This document shows, piece after piece, positions 10,154 to 22,089 of a DNA stretch of 64,000 bases. The notes beneath the pieces were generated by a model. The model saw only the letters and a program-made list of their open reading frames with translations. It had not been told where the DNA came from and searched no databases. How positions within the stretch are numbered: the stretch's first letter is position 1; every line of letters starts with the position of its first letter. The position numbers and the translations under genes were made by a program. The stretch covers positions 140,699 to 204,698 of the forward strand of contig BDDD01001494.1 in assembly GCA_001972305.1 (NCBI GenBank). The letters are read 5' to 3'. The stretch is from Cephalotus follicularis. Its lineage: Eukaryota; Streptophyta; Magnoliopsida; Oxalidales; Cephalotaceae.

Positions 10154-12250
10154 TGACATTTGAGAACTCATTTTCTCAACGGTACCAACAACGAAGCTCA
10201 AATATATCGACACGGAGATGGAAAGAATATCATAGCAATGGCAACAAAACAAAATACATCTCCGTAGGAGCCAAATCGATATACGACAACAATAGAAACA
10301 TATATGTCCACAAGAGCCATGTAGATACAACAGCAAAAGACTGGATGGACATATGATCACAACTAATTCATAGCAATATAGGGGTTCAATCAAGAATGCC
10401 CAATAAAAGATCCCGAATATACAATGATGGAAACCAATCACAAGGGCTATCAACAAGCTTAGGAATCGTAAATACAGGATATCAACAATCATATAAATCA
10501 ACAAGCTATGGCATTTAAAAATCACAACAAAGGCAATATCCAGCATCAACAACAAATGAGATAAAGTAAGGAAGGAGATGTTCTACTCACAATATCAGAG
10601 CCAATACTTCCACGAACTAGCCCCTCGGAGTTTAGAATCGACTATCGGTTTCCAAGTCTACAACGATATTACATAACAACATCCATAAGCATACTTTCCA
10701 TGCTTATATAACGAAAGATGTATAAAATGTACATATAGGCTATATGATAGCTATATTTCCCATTTACACTTACTAGAATCTCTAACATCCATAAACCTCA
10801 AAGATTCATTAGTCCACCATTCACATATAGTCTCTTAGCAACTTATAATACATTTTCAACGTATTCAAATATCCATTCAATCTCTACTCTTAATACTCAG
10901 TAATTCCAACATTAACATACTCATACAAATACCATTCATTAAACCCTTAAACACTTTCAATTCTATGCCTGCATATGAACATATGTTCTCAATTATTCAC
11001 TATCTACACTAGAATCTCCACCCCATGTGTAAACATGCATATATCAACTAATTAGCAAGTAACAGGAAGGAAACTCACAATTCACTATCATCAACTTATA
11101 ACACGTTCCAGTACAGCCATAAATTTACTATAGATATCAATATAATAGATGCAAATAACAAAATTACTATAGGAGAGGAAATTCACCTCCCAAGCGTTGG
11201 AATCTAGATCGGCTATCGGATTCCCTGTCATGGATCGCAAACTCCACCATTATCGATCAAGTCCTTCACTCTGCATGAAATATCACAAACGCGTTATATT
11301 ATATATATACATCAAACGTCGCGCGTTACCGGAGCTGCGGACAGATTCCGGACAACCCTCCGGAGTCCCGGTCACGACACCAACAGCCCCTACATTGACT
11401 GAGCAACACACATTACTGATTGAAACTCACGGCGACTCACCCAAAAACGGGCAGCCACCACCGGCAGTGAGTTTGACTCACTGAGTCAACTCGCCGGTCA
11501 ACCAACAATCAAGGTCATTTCACAAAAAAGTGTCCACGAGGTCCATACTACACGTATCCGACCGTAACTCACCGGGAATCGGCGGCTGCCGACACGCCCG
11601 AGCTCCGGCGGAGGCGCCATTGCTCCGCCCGAGGCACCACTAGCATCCACAAGCTCCGGTCTACTCATTGGTGGCCGAGACTCGCCGGGAATCGGCGCCA
11701 AACGTGGCGCCATAGGCGGCAGCGAGTCGGCTCAACTCAGTCGACTCAACCGCTATATCCGGCCGTTTCCGGCCGAATCACGCCACAACAGCCGTCGAAA
11801 TGGGAAGAGGTGGTCTTCTAGGCCATGACAGCACCCATCCGTGATGCCAAAAGTGACGGACGGCAGTGGCAGTGGCCAAAGCGCACCGACAGTGGCCATC
11901 GGGCGTGGGAGAAGAGAAGGAAAGAAGAAGAAAAGAGGGAGAGGGAAAGCTTACCGGCGATGGTGAGGATCCGCGCTGCTCCTCTCGGTCCGGCGCCTTA
12001 CGCCGTCGTCTCTCTCCCGATCTCTCTCTGTCTCTCTCTCTGCAACACTCTCCCGTCTCTCTCTTTTTCTTAAATGGCACGGGCGCAGCACCCGTGCCTT
12101 GTTTTAATTTTTTAACAGAAGGCGCACCTGGCGCCTTCTGGAAATGCCAGTTTTTTTTTTATAACAATTTTAATTTCTAAAATGTCATTCGCCAATATGC
12201 ACGCTCACGTGTTTTGCGAATCGACCTCGTAAATGTGACGGGGCGTCACA
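10154..12250 (-). mobile_element. LTR L, minus strand (about 2.1 kb)
   Basis: Read on the minus strand, this begins TGTGACGCCCCGTCACATTT (right end, 12250) and ends with ATGTCA near 10154. No coding region is recognised. The right third (about 11200-12100) is GC-rich with CCGG-type words and ends in a CT-rich tract (12008-12070). The 5-bp flanks differ (GCCTT left, GCGGG right), and flanking B2 sequence jumps from RT to integrase. So either the LTR insertion was followed by deletion or this is a recombination product. The left boundary is approximate. Confidence 0.65.
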
Positions 12251-12350
12251 GCGGGACTGCTACAATCGCTACCAGTGGTTGAATGGAAATGGGAGCACGT
12301 GACCATGGACTTTGTGTCAGGATTGCTGAGGTCACGGAATCAGCATGAAT
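12251..12350 (+). pseudogene. B2 integrase scrap
   Basis: About 33 codons read GLLQSLPVVEWKWEHVTMDF, the integrase block around the first catalytic Asp, then VSGLLRSRNQHE. They match the minus-strand integrase of G (16650-16800). The scrap fuses directly to the 3' LTR at about 12351, so everything from this point to most of the LTR is deleted. Confidence 0.88.
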
Positions 12351-12763
12351 TGCATTCATATATTCCTTATCATACATTATCATTCTACTTAACCAAGTGA
12401 GGACAACGGCTAACCCCTACAATTTCAGATTAAGCAAGGACAATTGGAGACTGCTGCTGAAGCTTGGAGAGCTTCTTATTGTTAGTTAAGGTTGATTATT
12501 TATGATGTTGTACTGTAATTTTGAGATTGAACGGTTCATACCTCGTAGTGTTGTATTTTCCTTTTTTATGCAAGGATAATTATGGTTTTACCTGTACGTC
12601 GTATGGGATACGGGCGGACGGTTTATATATTCCGGCTTATCGAATGCTTCCGCAATTTAATTATGGTTATTAATTGAAATGCTGGAATATTATTTATGCT
12701 TATTTTCTGATATCACCACATATGCGGGTCCATTGTACGTGAATGGAATTACGGGGTGTGACA
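12351..12763 (+). mobile_element. Partial 3' LTR of B2
   Basis: It matches 8540-8949 of the 5' LTR with only scattered changes and ends TGTGACA, followed by the TSD copy AGAAA. The first roughly 1.97 kb of this LTR is missing. Confidence 0.92.
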
Positions 12764-12768
12764 AGAAA

Positions 12769-13481
12769 GGAGACTGAACAGAGAAAGAGAGAGAGAAGAT
12801 AGAACCACCATTGTTGAGCACTTGGAGCTTGGACGTTGGAGCTCTTGGGATTGCAACCTTGGCGAGTTGGAGCTACTGTGAGCAACCCTTGGAACACAAA
12901 GACGTGGACTTTCTAGTTCCTAACTTGGAACAACAAGGTAGGGGAAAGTGATGATTCTTATACATGCATTTTGAGTTTTAAGATAATGAATGCCATTGGT
13001 GAATTGCATGTTAATGGATGAATTGTAATCTCTGGACTTGTTGTGATGACTACTGTGATGTACAGAGTGAACATGCATGTGAAAATTACATGAATATTCG
13101 AACTGGTTTGTGTAATGGATGATTTGGGTAATGACTTGGTGTGTTAAAACTATGGAAATGACGTTATGGACTGAATAGACGTCGACGTCTACATAAAGAC
13201 GTCGATGTCTTCGTGTGTGAATGCAAAAGACATCGATGTTTGAGTAAAAACATCGACGCCTTTTCTGGGTATTCATAGAATAGTAGTGTTTACTGCAGAT
13301 GGTGAATTGGCCACTTGTGGTTACATGTTTATTTACGGATTGATGTTCTGGTTACATATCCTGATAACCAGTAGCATGTCTTACGCCTTGAGAGGGTGAG
13401 TTTTGCTTATATGAGGGTTTAGGGGCCGGATTCTTCTCCCTATAATCAAGGCGTAAGACATGCTACTAGTTATCAGGATAT
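12769..13481 (+). mobile_element. Family B LTR, right part
   Basis: This continues the LTR interrupted at 6567. It has the TTGTTGAGCACTTGGAGCTTGG block and CCTAACTTGGAAC followed by GGTAGGGG (compare 53330-53470), then GACGTCGACGTC/GACATCGATG-type palindromes at about 13180-13260. The last third of the LTR is missing. It ends in an inverted repeat that abuts a minus-strand D LTR. Confidence 0.85.
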
Positions 13482-13482
13482 G
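13355..13482. repeat. 37-bp inverted repeat at an LTR-LTR junction
   Basis: The arm 13355-13391 (CATATCCTGATAACC...) is repeated in reverse at 13446-13482 with one mismatch, around a 54-bp loop. The right arm ends where the opposite-strand D LTR begins. The equivalent B3 region (about 53815-53930) shows only a weak trace of such symmetry. Confidence 0.9.
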
Positions 13483-14567
13483 GTGAGTGGATAACTTAAG
13501 CTCAGGGACAGGAATATAACCACAGATTATCATATTATCCATATCACAACACGTCCAACATACATTTCATCATGCAAACCAGCTTCAACATGCATACACT
13601 TAATCACACTTGATTCTCAGTAGGCAAGCATAGCAGTTGAAAACAGTAGCAACCACATTCTAAATTCAGTAGCTACAACTCACAAAACCAGGCATTTCGA
13701 ATCATGGAACATGCAGTAAGTTTAAACTCAAAATGCCATTACAACTTCCCCTACCTTTGATTCCAAGTTAGGAATCTGTAAGTCCACCTCTTTGTGTTCC
13801 AACAGAGACCTTCTGAGCTCCCTAGAAGCTCCAACTCCAAGCCCAGCAGCTCCAAGAACAGCCCAACAGCTCCAACCCGAGCTCCAAGCTTCAACAATGG
13901 TGGAACACTCTCCTTTCTATTTTCTTTGTGTTTTTCTCACTATTCTCTCTGGTTCTTTGTCCTTCCAGTACCAGGATGAAAGGGAATGAGTGGAACGTTT
14001 TTATGTAGAGTCTTTCCTCCTTTTCTTCCTTCACTCCTCACATGGCACTAAATGCCACACTCTCCCATTCACATGCATGCACACACTCACAGGGCCAATT
14101 TCTCTGCCCCATGACGTCTTGCATGATCCACAGGTGTCCCTTCCTTCCATTCTTCGGGCTGCATGAGGCACAGATGGCACCCACTTCCAATGTCAGTTGT
14201 AACATGTGATTTCTGTCACATGGAATAAACAGAGCATGATCCAGTCGGCTGCCTTTCCCTAGCAGTCGGTTGTTCGCCTGGCAGTCTGTTTCCAAGTGTC
14301 ACGACAGTTGGCCAGTCGACTGGTTCATCCCACCAGTCCACTGCTTCCGCACGCAGTCAGCCAATCGGCTGGTCTCCCATACCAGTCGACTGCCTCCAGT
14401 ATTTACAAAGTTAGCACACTTCTAAGTACATAATTGATTTAAAATAAACATTATCATAGTTTGGGAAAACATCATCAAATTCAGAAAAATCCATCATTTT
14501 ATTAATTCCACAATTAAGGTACAATTACATTGTGAAATTATAGTACATGAAAATTACGGGCGTTACA
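13483..14567 (-). mobile_element. Family D LTR fragment, minus strand
   Basis: It aligns with 27490-28553 of the solo D LTR. Its right end is the intact LTR start (minus-strand TGTAACGCCCGTAATTTTC at 14567), while its 3' half is missing at 13482. Decayed CAGTCGACTG-type motifs lie at about 14242-14396. No coding potential is seen. Confidence 0.88.
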
Positions 14568-16064
14568 GTTATGTTTTGAGAAATCAGTAGAACAGTACAA
14601 CAACAATAGCAGTAGTTCTCCTTAGAGAAAATAGTACATTAGATAACGTTCATTTGTGCATATAGCACTCATTTATTGAAATCCTTAAAACAGTAGTAAA
14701 TATAGAATTTACTCAATATATATAATATGTATCTATAATAGTGGCAATATGCAATTTGCATAACAATACAATCAATTTCAAGCATCAACAGTAATAATGC
14801 ACAATCTGTTTAATTCATAGTAGTATTGATTCTTAGAAGCAAGAATCAGGAAAGCCAGTATGATCGAATGATTGTGAAGCATAAACAGTAACATATCGAC
14901 TAAATTCATTACAGTTTTTCACTTAAACGCTGATAATTTTTCACTAATAGTCGACTGTTTCCTCTATTAGTCAACTGTTTCTCTTGCACAATCGACTGTT
15001 TCATTTGAATAGTCGACTGTCTCTCTTGCATAGTCGATTGTTCCTCTTGAACAGTCGACTGTTCCATTAAGTAGTTGACTGTTTCTCTTAAACAGTCGAC
15101 TGTTTCTCACAGAATATCGATTCACAGTATAGCAGAAAAATAGAGCATGGGTCGACTGTTTCTCACGGAATATCAATTCATAGTATAGCAGAAAAATAGA
15201 GCATGCAATTCTCAATTCAATTCAATCTAACCTCAACATGCAAGCATATTTAAACCATATTGACGTAATATACATGCTATATCTTCAAAATCATGTCATA
15301 ATCCCTACCTCAATTCGCTATCCCGGAATCAATTGATTGATTCTTCTCTTTATACACAATACTGTTCAACTCATTGCATCCTTCAACAATTCTACAATTC
15401 ATTCCAGGTTTTCATGTTAACAGTAGATATAGAACGAAATTTAGTATGTATATACCAATTGAAAAACTATAACAATAACTGAATTCCAAAAATAGAAGCT
15501 TACCAATCAATCCCAGCTTGTATTTCAACCTTCAACTCCATTTTCATCATGCAACCTCAATACAGTAGATAGCTTCCTATCTCTTCAACGTTTCTAACTG
15601 TATATTTACTATTTCTAACAACTGATATAAAGGACTTCATTTCAGTAATTCGTCTGATTTCTCTAACTCAATCTCCTGGCATTTTCCTTCTCTCTCTACT
15701 GTTTTCTTTCTAATTTTTGTTTTCCCTTTCTGTTTTGTAGGTTGCATGTGTTTGAAGACACTAACCTCATCCTTAGTCATCAGTTGGTGCCACGTTTTGG
15801 AACTGTTGACACGTTCTTAGGACACCTGCCCAATTTACAAACCATTTCTCGCCACTGCTTTGTTTTAATCAACACGTAACAGACTTCTGTCTGAGCTCTC
15901 CCAGTCGACTGCTTTCTGTAACAGTCGACTGTTTCCATTAAGAGTAACCCAGTTGACTGCTTTCTCTAACAATCGGCTGTTAAGCGCCAAATCTTTTGTT
16001 CCTTTAAGTTTCTTCCCCCAACTTTCAATTTAATTCAATTTCATCCGAATGCCAATCAATTAAA
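14568..16064 (-). mobile_element. 3' LTR remnant of element G, minus strand
   Basis: This matches 46960-48254, the 5' LTR of G, in the same orientation. The left end is cut by the D fragment. The right end, where the LTR start and polypurine tract should be, is fused to the integrase remnant. It carries a very regular palindrome array (14948-15102) and a second short one (about 15902-15985). Confidence 0.82.
14948..15102 (-). repeat. 21-bp-pitch palindrome array in LTR G
   Basis: Eight motifs start at 14948, 14968, 14989, 15010, 15031, 15052, 15072 and 15093: spacings 20, 21, 21, 21, 21, 20, 21. They are TAGTCGACTG, TAGTCAACTG, CAATCGACTG, TAGTCGACTG, TAGTCGATTG, CAGTCGACTG, TAGTTGACTG and CAGTCGACTG. 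The spacers are similar here (TTTCTCTTGA-like), suggesting growth by unit duplication. A decayed counterpart lies at 47345-47505. Confidence 0.95.
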
Positions 16065-17200
16065 TCCTCAATAACAACCATTAGCTTGATGCATGAAAAA
16101 TTCAGCATTAATTTCAAATCTATCGGCATAACTCTTTTGCCGAGTCTGAGCTACAAGTAACCATTTCCTGACTATCATAACCTTATCAATAGTTTCTTGG
16201 ACAATGTCAGGTCCCAACAGTTGTCTTTCGCCCACTTTATCCCAGCTTATAGGAGATCTACATTTCCACCCGTATAATGCTTCATAAGGAGCCATTCCGA
16301 TGCTAGAATGACAAATGTTGTTAAGGAGAATTCAATAAGTGAAATATGATCCTCCCAACTTCCAACAAAATCAATCACCCAAGCCCAGAGCATATCTTCT
16401 AGAGTTTGAACTGTACGCTTGGACTATCCATCAGTCTGTGGTTGGAATGCTGTACTGAAATTCAAGGTTGTTCCCATAGCTACTTGGAACTTCCTCCAGA
16501 ACCTTGAGGTAAACCTCGCATCACGGTCACAAACAATACTGACCGGTACTCCAAGCAACTTCACAATCTCTTGCATATATAACCGTGTTAACTTCTCAAT
16601 AGAATATGTGATATTCATCTGAAGAATGTGAGCAGATGTGGTGAGTCTGTCCATGACAACCCAAACTGATTCATGGCGATTCTGTGATCTTGGCAAGCCC
16701 GACACAAAATCCATGGTTATATGTTCCCACTTCCATTCTACTACAGGTAAATATTGCAACAATCCTACAGGTTTCTGATGTTCTGCCTTGACTCTCTGAC
16801 AAGTCAAACATCTGGCCACGAATTCGGCAATATCTCTCTTCATGCCACTCCACTAGTAGTTTCTTTTAATATCATGCCACATCTTAGAGCTTCCAGGATG
16901 GATACTGTACTGTGATTTATGAGCTTGCTACAATAGCTCATCTTTTAAACTCTCGTCATCTGGAACACATACTCTCCTTCAGAACCTCAATATACCATCA
17001 GAATTTATGGAGAATTCAGAGTTAGGATCTGATTCAGAATTCTCACGAATTTTCCACAACTCAGTGTCACTGAACTGAGCATTCTTGATGCATTCAAGAA
17101 GTTCTGGTTGTGCTCTATGATTTGCTACAATAACACCTCTGGAAACCATGAAAGTATTCCATCTCTGAAAATCCTCCAATAGCTTCCACTATGAGACCAT
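16065..17200 (-). pseudogene. Element G integrase, broken
   Basis: On the minus strand this shows part of the zinc domain (EFVARCLTCQRVKAEH), ITMDFVSGLP with the first Asp, VCDRDARFTSRFW with the second, and [12 protein letters not shown] with the Glu region. It ends at SYADRFEINAEFF. The C-terminal domain, any chromodomain, the polypurine tract and the LTR start are deleted. Stop codons and frameshifts separate the blocks. Confidence 0.9.
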
Positions 17201-17650
17201 CGCACCAGCAATCATTGCTTTGCAACTCAAGGCATTCGCAACAACATTCGCCTTCCCTGGGTCGTTTTGAATACTACAGTTATAATCATTGACTAATTCA
17301 ACCCACATTCTCTGCGTCATGTTCAATTTCTTCTAAGAGAATATGTATTTCAGACTTTTGTGGTCAGTGAATATCACAAATTGAGCACCATAAAGATAGT
17401 GTCTCCATTTCTATAAGGAAAACACTAAGACAGCTAATTCAAGATCATGTACCGAATAGTTCTCCTCATACGGTTTCAACCTCCTTGAAGCGTAAGCAAT
17501 TACTCGACCATGTTTCATGAGAACGCATCCCAAGACTTTCCCAGAAGCATCATTGTACACAGTAAAGTCTTCATTACCCTCCAGTAAAGTTAACACAGGA
17601 GCCGAAATCAACCGACTCTTCAATTCCTGGAAACTTGTGAAGCAAGCGTC
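17201..17650 (-). pseudogene. Element G RNase H, broken
   Basis: Minus-strand blocks are [40 protein letters not shown] and [11 protein letters not shown], ending at [13 protein letters not shown]. Stops interrupt it after LAVLVFSL and after YIFS. It lies between the RT and integrase of the same element. Confidence 0.88.
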
Positions 17651-18470
17651 ATCCCAATCAAAACTTCACTTCTTCTGAGTCAAACGGGTCAACGGAGTAG
17701 CAATTTTAGAAAATCCTTCAATAAACCACCGATAATAGCCTGCCAATCCCAAGCAGCTATGAACTTCAATAACATTCTTAGGTTGTGGCCAATTCATAAT
17801 ACTCTCGATCTTTGAAGGATTCACCGATAACCCATCACTAAACACAATATGACCGACAAAAGTCGCACGATCTAGCGAAAATTCATACTTACTGAATTTA
17901 CAAAATAAGCGCTCCTTCCGTAGAGTTTGCAACACAATCCTCAAATGTTGCATATGATCCTTAATACTCTTAGAATATATCAGAATGTCGTCTAAGAAGA
18001 TCACAACAAACTGATCCAGATAGGGTTGAAATACCCGATTCATTAAACACATGTATGTTGCAGGGAAATTCGTCAAACCTAACGCCAATATCAGGAACTC
18101 ATAGTGTCCATATATGGTTCGAAAAGCAGTCTTCTTGACATCACCGTTATGAATTCTCAACTGATGATAGCCTGTCGTCAAGTTAAATTTAGATAACATA
18201 GTTGAGCCTTGTAATTGATCGAACAACTCCTCATTGTGTGGAAGAGGATACTTGTTCTTCACAGCCACCTGATTCTATAGCCGATAATCGATGCATAACC
18301 TCATCGATCCATCCTTCTTCTTTATAAACAATACCGGTGCTCCCCTCGGTGATACACCCGGTCTGATAAAGCCCTTGTCAAGATAGTCTCGCAATTGAAC
18401 CTTTAACTCCTTCAATTCAGCAGGAGCCATTCTATATGGAGCTTTAGAAATATGAGCTGTTCTTATCATT
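17651..18470 (-). pseudogene. Element G reverse transcriptase, broken
   Basis: A 200-codon minus-strand frame (18268 to 17666) carries NKYPLPHNEELFDQLQG, TTGYHQLRI, the catalytic FLDD box in VVIFLDDILIYSKS and the LAGYYRWFIEGFSKIATPLT block. Upstream, [20 protein letters not shown] and [20 protein letters not shown] are separated from it by a stop. Confidence 0.9.
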
Positions 18471-18853
18471 AATTCGATACTGAACTCCATATCTCTCTCT
18501 GGTAGAAATGAAACAAGATCTGCTGGAAACACATCAGGAAATTCACAGACAATAGGAATCTGTTCCAGACTATGCATACATTTCATTTCGTCTACCACAT
18601 AGGCCAAGTAACCTTCACACCTTTTCTCAAGATATTTATTCGCTCGAGCAAAAGAACAATCAGAGCAGAAGTATTCTTCTCTCCCACGAACTAGAATACA
18701 GTTTGATCTGACAGATAAAAGGTCACCACCTTATTGTAACAGTCAGCACAAGCTCAATGAACATAGAGCCAGTCCATCCCCAAGATAACATCAAAATCTC
18801 GGATCGACAGTACAATCAGATTAGCGAATAGTTGAACCCCAGCTATCATGATC
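18471..18853 (-). pseudogene. Element G protease C-terminus and RT N-terminus, split by H
   Basis: The minus-strand frame reads VQLFANLIVLSIRDFDVILG then MDWLYVH, the conserved ILGMDWL block after the protease active site. Stops and frameshifts follow, up to [15 protein letters not shown]. The missing N-terminal half is at 30808-30990: the two halves join in frame across element H, whose TSD TGATC marks the break. Confidence 0.9.
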
Positions 18854-20759
18854 TGTCACATCCTATTTCTCAAACAACATTTAAGTGGTAGCAAATTAAC
18901 ATAATATACGTCTTATCCATTTTCACGATAAATTTTAAACTTTTCAGACAGTTATAACAAAGACTGAAGCATTCAATAATAAGCCGAATTAAAACGCAAC
19001 ACGCGTCCCATACCACATGTTGCCAACAACATAAATAAATCATTTGTCAAAAGCCCTCAAAGGGAGTGTGAATTAAAACATTCGATACGGCATCTGATCA
19101 TATACAAATATCCATCAAAATACATTATCCCAATAATACAGCTATCCAAGTAAATTAATCCATTACAATAACCGGAAATCCATCAGTTACAACAACATAA
19201 CACAATAACAATTTAGCAATTCCAATAAGAGTTACAACTCCACTGGCTAACATTATTACAATTATGCTTCTCCACGCGCATCCATATAGGTCCCACTCCA
19301 TCAATCTGAAATGTAGGGGGTTAGCCTTTGTCCTCACTCAGCTAAGTAGAGAAGTTATAAATGAAGTTCGGGGTCAATAATAATGAAGTCATGTATGAAT
19401 GCACAATGATGCCGTACAGAGTGTATAACACTACATATATAAACATTATATGTATATTTATCAGTATAACCAAACATGTCCTCAAGGGGACCAATCAAAC
19501 ACAATCAATAGAAACAATGTCCACGTTACTCGCACGGCAGCGGTAACAACAGTCCGGACACGGTAAACGGTACTAGTATGGCGTCTAAGTACCAACAGTA
19601 CCCCTCTAACGCAACAGTGGAAAACGATACCAAGCATGGTGGCTAAGTAATAGCAATACCCCGCTAGTGGCAACAGTAACAATCACATTCAACAGTCAAC
19701 TCAAGTGATGCATAATTATAAACACTTGAAATAGTAATATCGATGTATAGCCCTCTCCTAATCAGTTCACAAGATTTGGAGATTACTTCCCCCGTCATTT
19801 TGAAAAAAAATATGTATTTTCGTACAAAATAATGATTTGTTTTAAAATCATATATAAACTTCTAAAATGATAAAACATTTTAGAAACCAGTTACAATTCG
19901 TTTCGCAATTCAGTTAACAGTACAATATATAATGAAAACATATGCTCAGAATGCATCTAAGATCGTTGGCATCATGCCTATGTCTATCGCTTCCTCTACG
20001 GTCGATTTTTCCTCTGAAACAGTCGGCTGCTTTCCATAACAGTCGACTGTCTTCCTTAGCAGTCGACTAATCTAGCACCAGTATCAACTGTCGACTGTAT
20101 CTCTTCAACAGTCGTCTGTTCTGCGCGAACAACACATGCACAGTCGACTGTTCTTCCTAACAGTCGGCTGTATACCATGAGCAGTCGACTGTTGTACTTC
20201 AACAATCGGCTATTCTGCGAAAAACTGTAGTACTCAATTCATTCTATTTCGTTCAACATTCAATTACAAACCATTCTACCATATTCATTCAATAGAATAT
20301 CATAAATGATCACTTCACAGTCCACAGACATAAATCAGTTCATGCATTTTCTCCGTTTTATCTCAATATCAGTGGAAGGAAATCATGGTAATGCATGAAA
20401 ACAAATCATTCTCAATTAAAACTCAGTACACATATCATGTTAACAATCAAAAGTGAGCATGATATTTACCCTTTTAATTCACAGTCCATCAACCATACGA
20501 TTAATCCATAATATCACTATTTTTAAACTTAAATAGCATGCATAATTTCTCCACAAATTTCCCCTACCTTTGATTTCAAGTTAGAAATCTGTAAGTCCAC
20601 CACTTTGTGTTCCAATAGTGAAGTTTTGAGCTCCCCAGAAGCTTCAACTCCACTCCAGTAGCTCCAACTCATCACCTCCAAAACACCCACATGACTGATT
20701 GTCCCTGTCCCATGACCTGCATGGCATACAAGTATTCACTCTTCCCTTTGCATTGGTCG
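18854..20759 (-). mobile_element. 3' LTR of H, partial
   Basis: Plus-strand TGTCACATCC marks the LTR end. It aligns with the 5' LTR of H (25634-25906 and 28559-30430), apart from a roughly 200-bp gap near 20683 (sequence equivalent to about 30142-30345 missing). The conserved hairpin on the minus strand is at about 19315-19350. LTR N enters at 20760. Confidence 0.9.
20020..20212 (-). repeat. Palindrome array in the H 3' LTR
   Basis: Motifs start at 20020, 20040, 20060, 20088, 20109, 20141, 20161, 20182 and 20203: spacings 20, 20, 28, 21, 32, 20, 21, 21. The homologous array in the H 5' LTR is at about 29455-29670, and a further group lies at about 30508-30660. Confidence 0.93.
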
Positions 20760-22089
20760 TGTCACACTCCACTGTTTCGGTTCACGTACAATGGACCAGC
20801 ATATGTGGTGATATCAGAATTTAGCATAAAATAATATTCCAGCATTTCAATTAATAATCATAATTAAATTTGCGGAAGCATTCGATAAGCAGAAATATAA
20901 AATAAGCCATCCGCACGCATCCCATACTACGTGCGGGTAAACCAACAATTATCCTTACATAAGGAAATACAACACAAAACGGGGTATGAACCGTCCAAAA
21001 ATCAAATTGCAGTACAACATTATAAATAATCAACCTTAAATCAAAATAAGAAGCTCTCCAAGCTTCAGCAGCAGTCTCCAAAAGTCCTTGCTTAATCTGA
21101 AATTGTAGGGGTTAGCCGTTGTCCTCACTTGGCTAAGTAGAATGATAATGTATGATAAGGAGTATATGAATGCAACATGTATGACAGTTTATATCAAAAT
21201 AACATTTAAATGAGCCAATATATAAGAAATCATGCCAAGTGGCCATAAACAATCCATATGCAAGAATACCGCACAAGGGTACAATCAATTCAACACTCAC
21301 TTGGGTGTCACATGTTGCTAACTCCTAGCACCGACTGTGCACCACCTAACTATCACCTTACGTTCCGAAGATGATAGAAAAGGTAACACTTACTACCGGC
21401 GTTGGCGGGTAGTTTAACAATCAATTTCTGCATTGCAGAACACTTGGTGATACTCTGGCCAACTCCTGGCACCCAGAATCACATCCCGTAGTTAGTGACA
21501 TCCTCCGTCACTCAACCACGGCACTAACATAGACAATCAATTCAATCAATTCAATTCAATAATATTACATATATCAATAATATGCAATATGAAGTAGTTT
21601 TCTTTAGAAACTTTGACAATTCACTTATCGTACCTCTCTTCGGAGGAAAACGATATCACTTCGATAATGGTTTCCAGTTTGGGAAACAAAACAGTAGGTA
21701 CCTCTCATATAGGAGGAAAATCAGTAATTCATTTGGCAATAATTATTCAATTAAAAACGATAGTTGATATCAAAATTTGGGTACATAGCCCATAGTTGGT
21801 TTCAATCCTTGAATACAAGTGGTAGTGGTGTTAATAGCACCAAAATCAGTATATACTAACAAAACAGTAGTATATTCAATAACAATATCACAATTCAGTA
21901 GCTCTTGTAAATAATAGTTCCCATTTGAAAGTGACGTTTAAAACCATGAATTGTGCATATAGCACATAGTTCGTTCGATCGATGCAATATAAGTAGTAGT
22001 GATGTTAAATAACATCAAACAGTGTACACTATATGGTGGTAACATATACAATTCAGTTTCGGTACCAAACAGTAACAATTCAATCAATG
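20760..22089 (-). mobile_element. LTR N fragment (B2/G type), minus strand
   Basis: Plus-strand TGTCACACTCC, then GTACAATGGACCAGCATATG, matches the reversed end of LTR B2. It aligns back to the B2 position near 8104 and then stops at 22089. The 5 bp before it are GGTCG. The rest of this LTR and its TSD partner are lost in the deletion that joins it to LTR I. Confidence 0.85.

Larger units (their letters stand above)
6568..12763 (+). mobile_element. Element B2: nested Ty3/gypsy element, TSD AGAAA
   Basis: A forward element with a 5' LTR (6568-8949), tRNA-Met primer site, gag remnant, protease and RT scraps, an integrase scrap and the last 413 bp of the 3' LTR (12351-12763). AGAAA at 6563-6567 is repeated at 12764-12768, and the flanks join into one family B LTR, proving insertion into it. 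Most of gag and pol is missing. A separate minus-strand LTR (10154-12250) occupies the gap between the RT and integrase scraps. Confidence 0.93.

Noticed and set aside
14948-15102. Regularly spaced short palindromic repeats suggesting a CRISPR array
   Set aside because: The repeat is 10 bp and spacers 11 bp, far shorter than CRISPR, and they lie inside plant LTRs with no cas genes.
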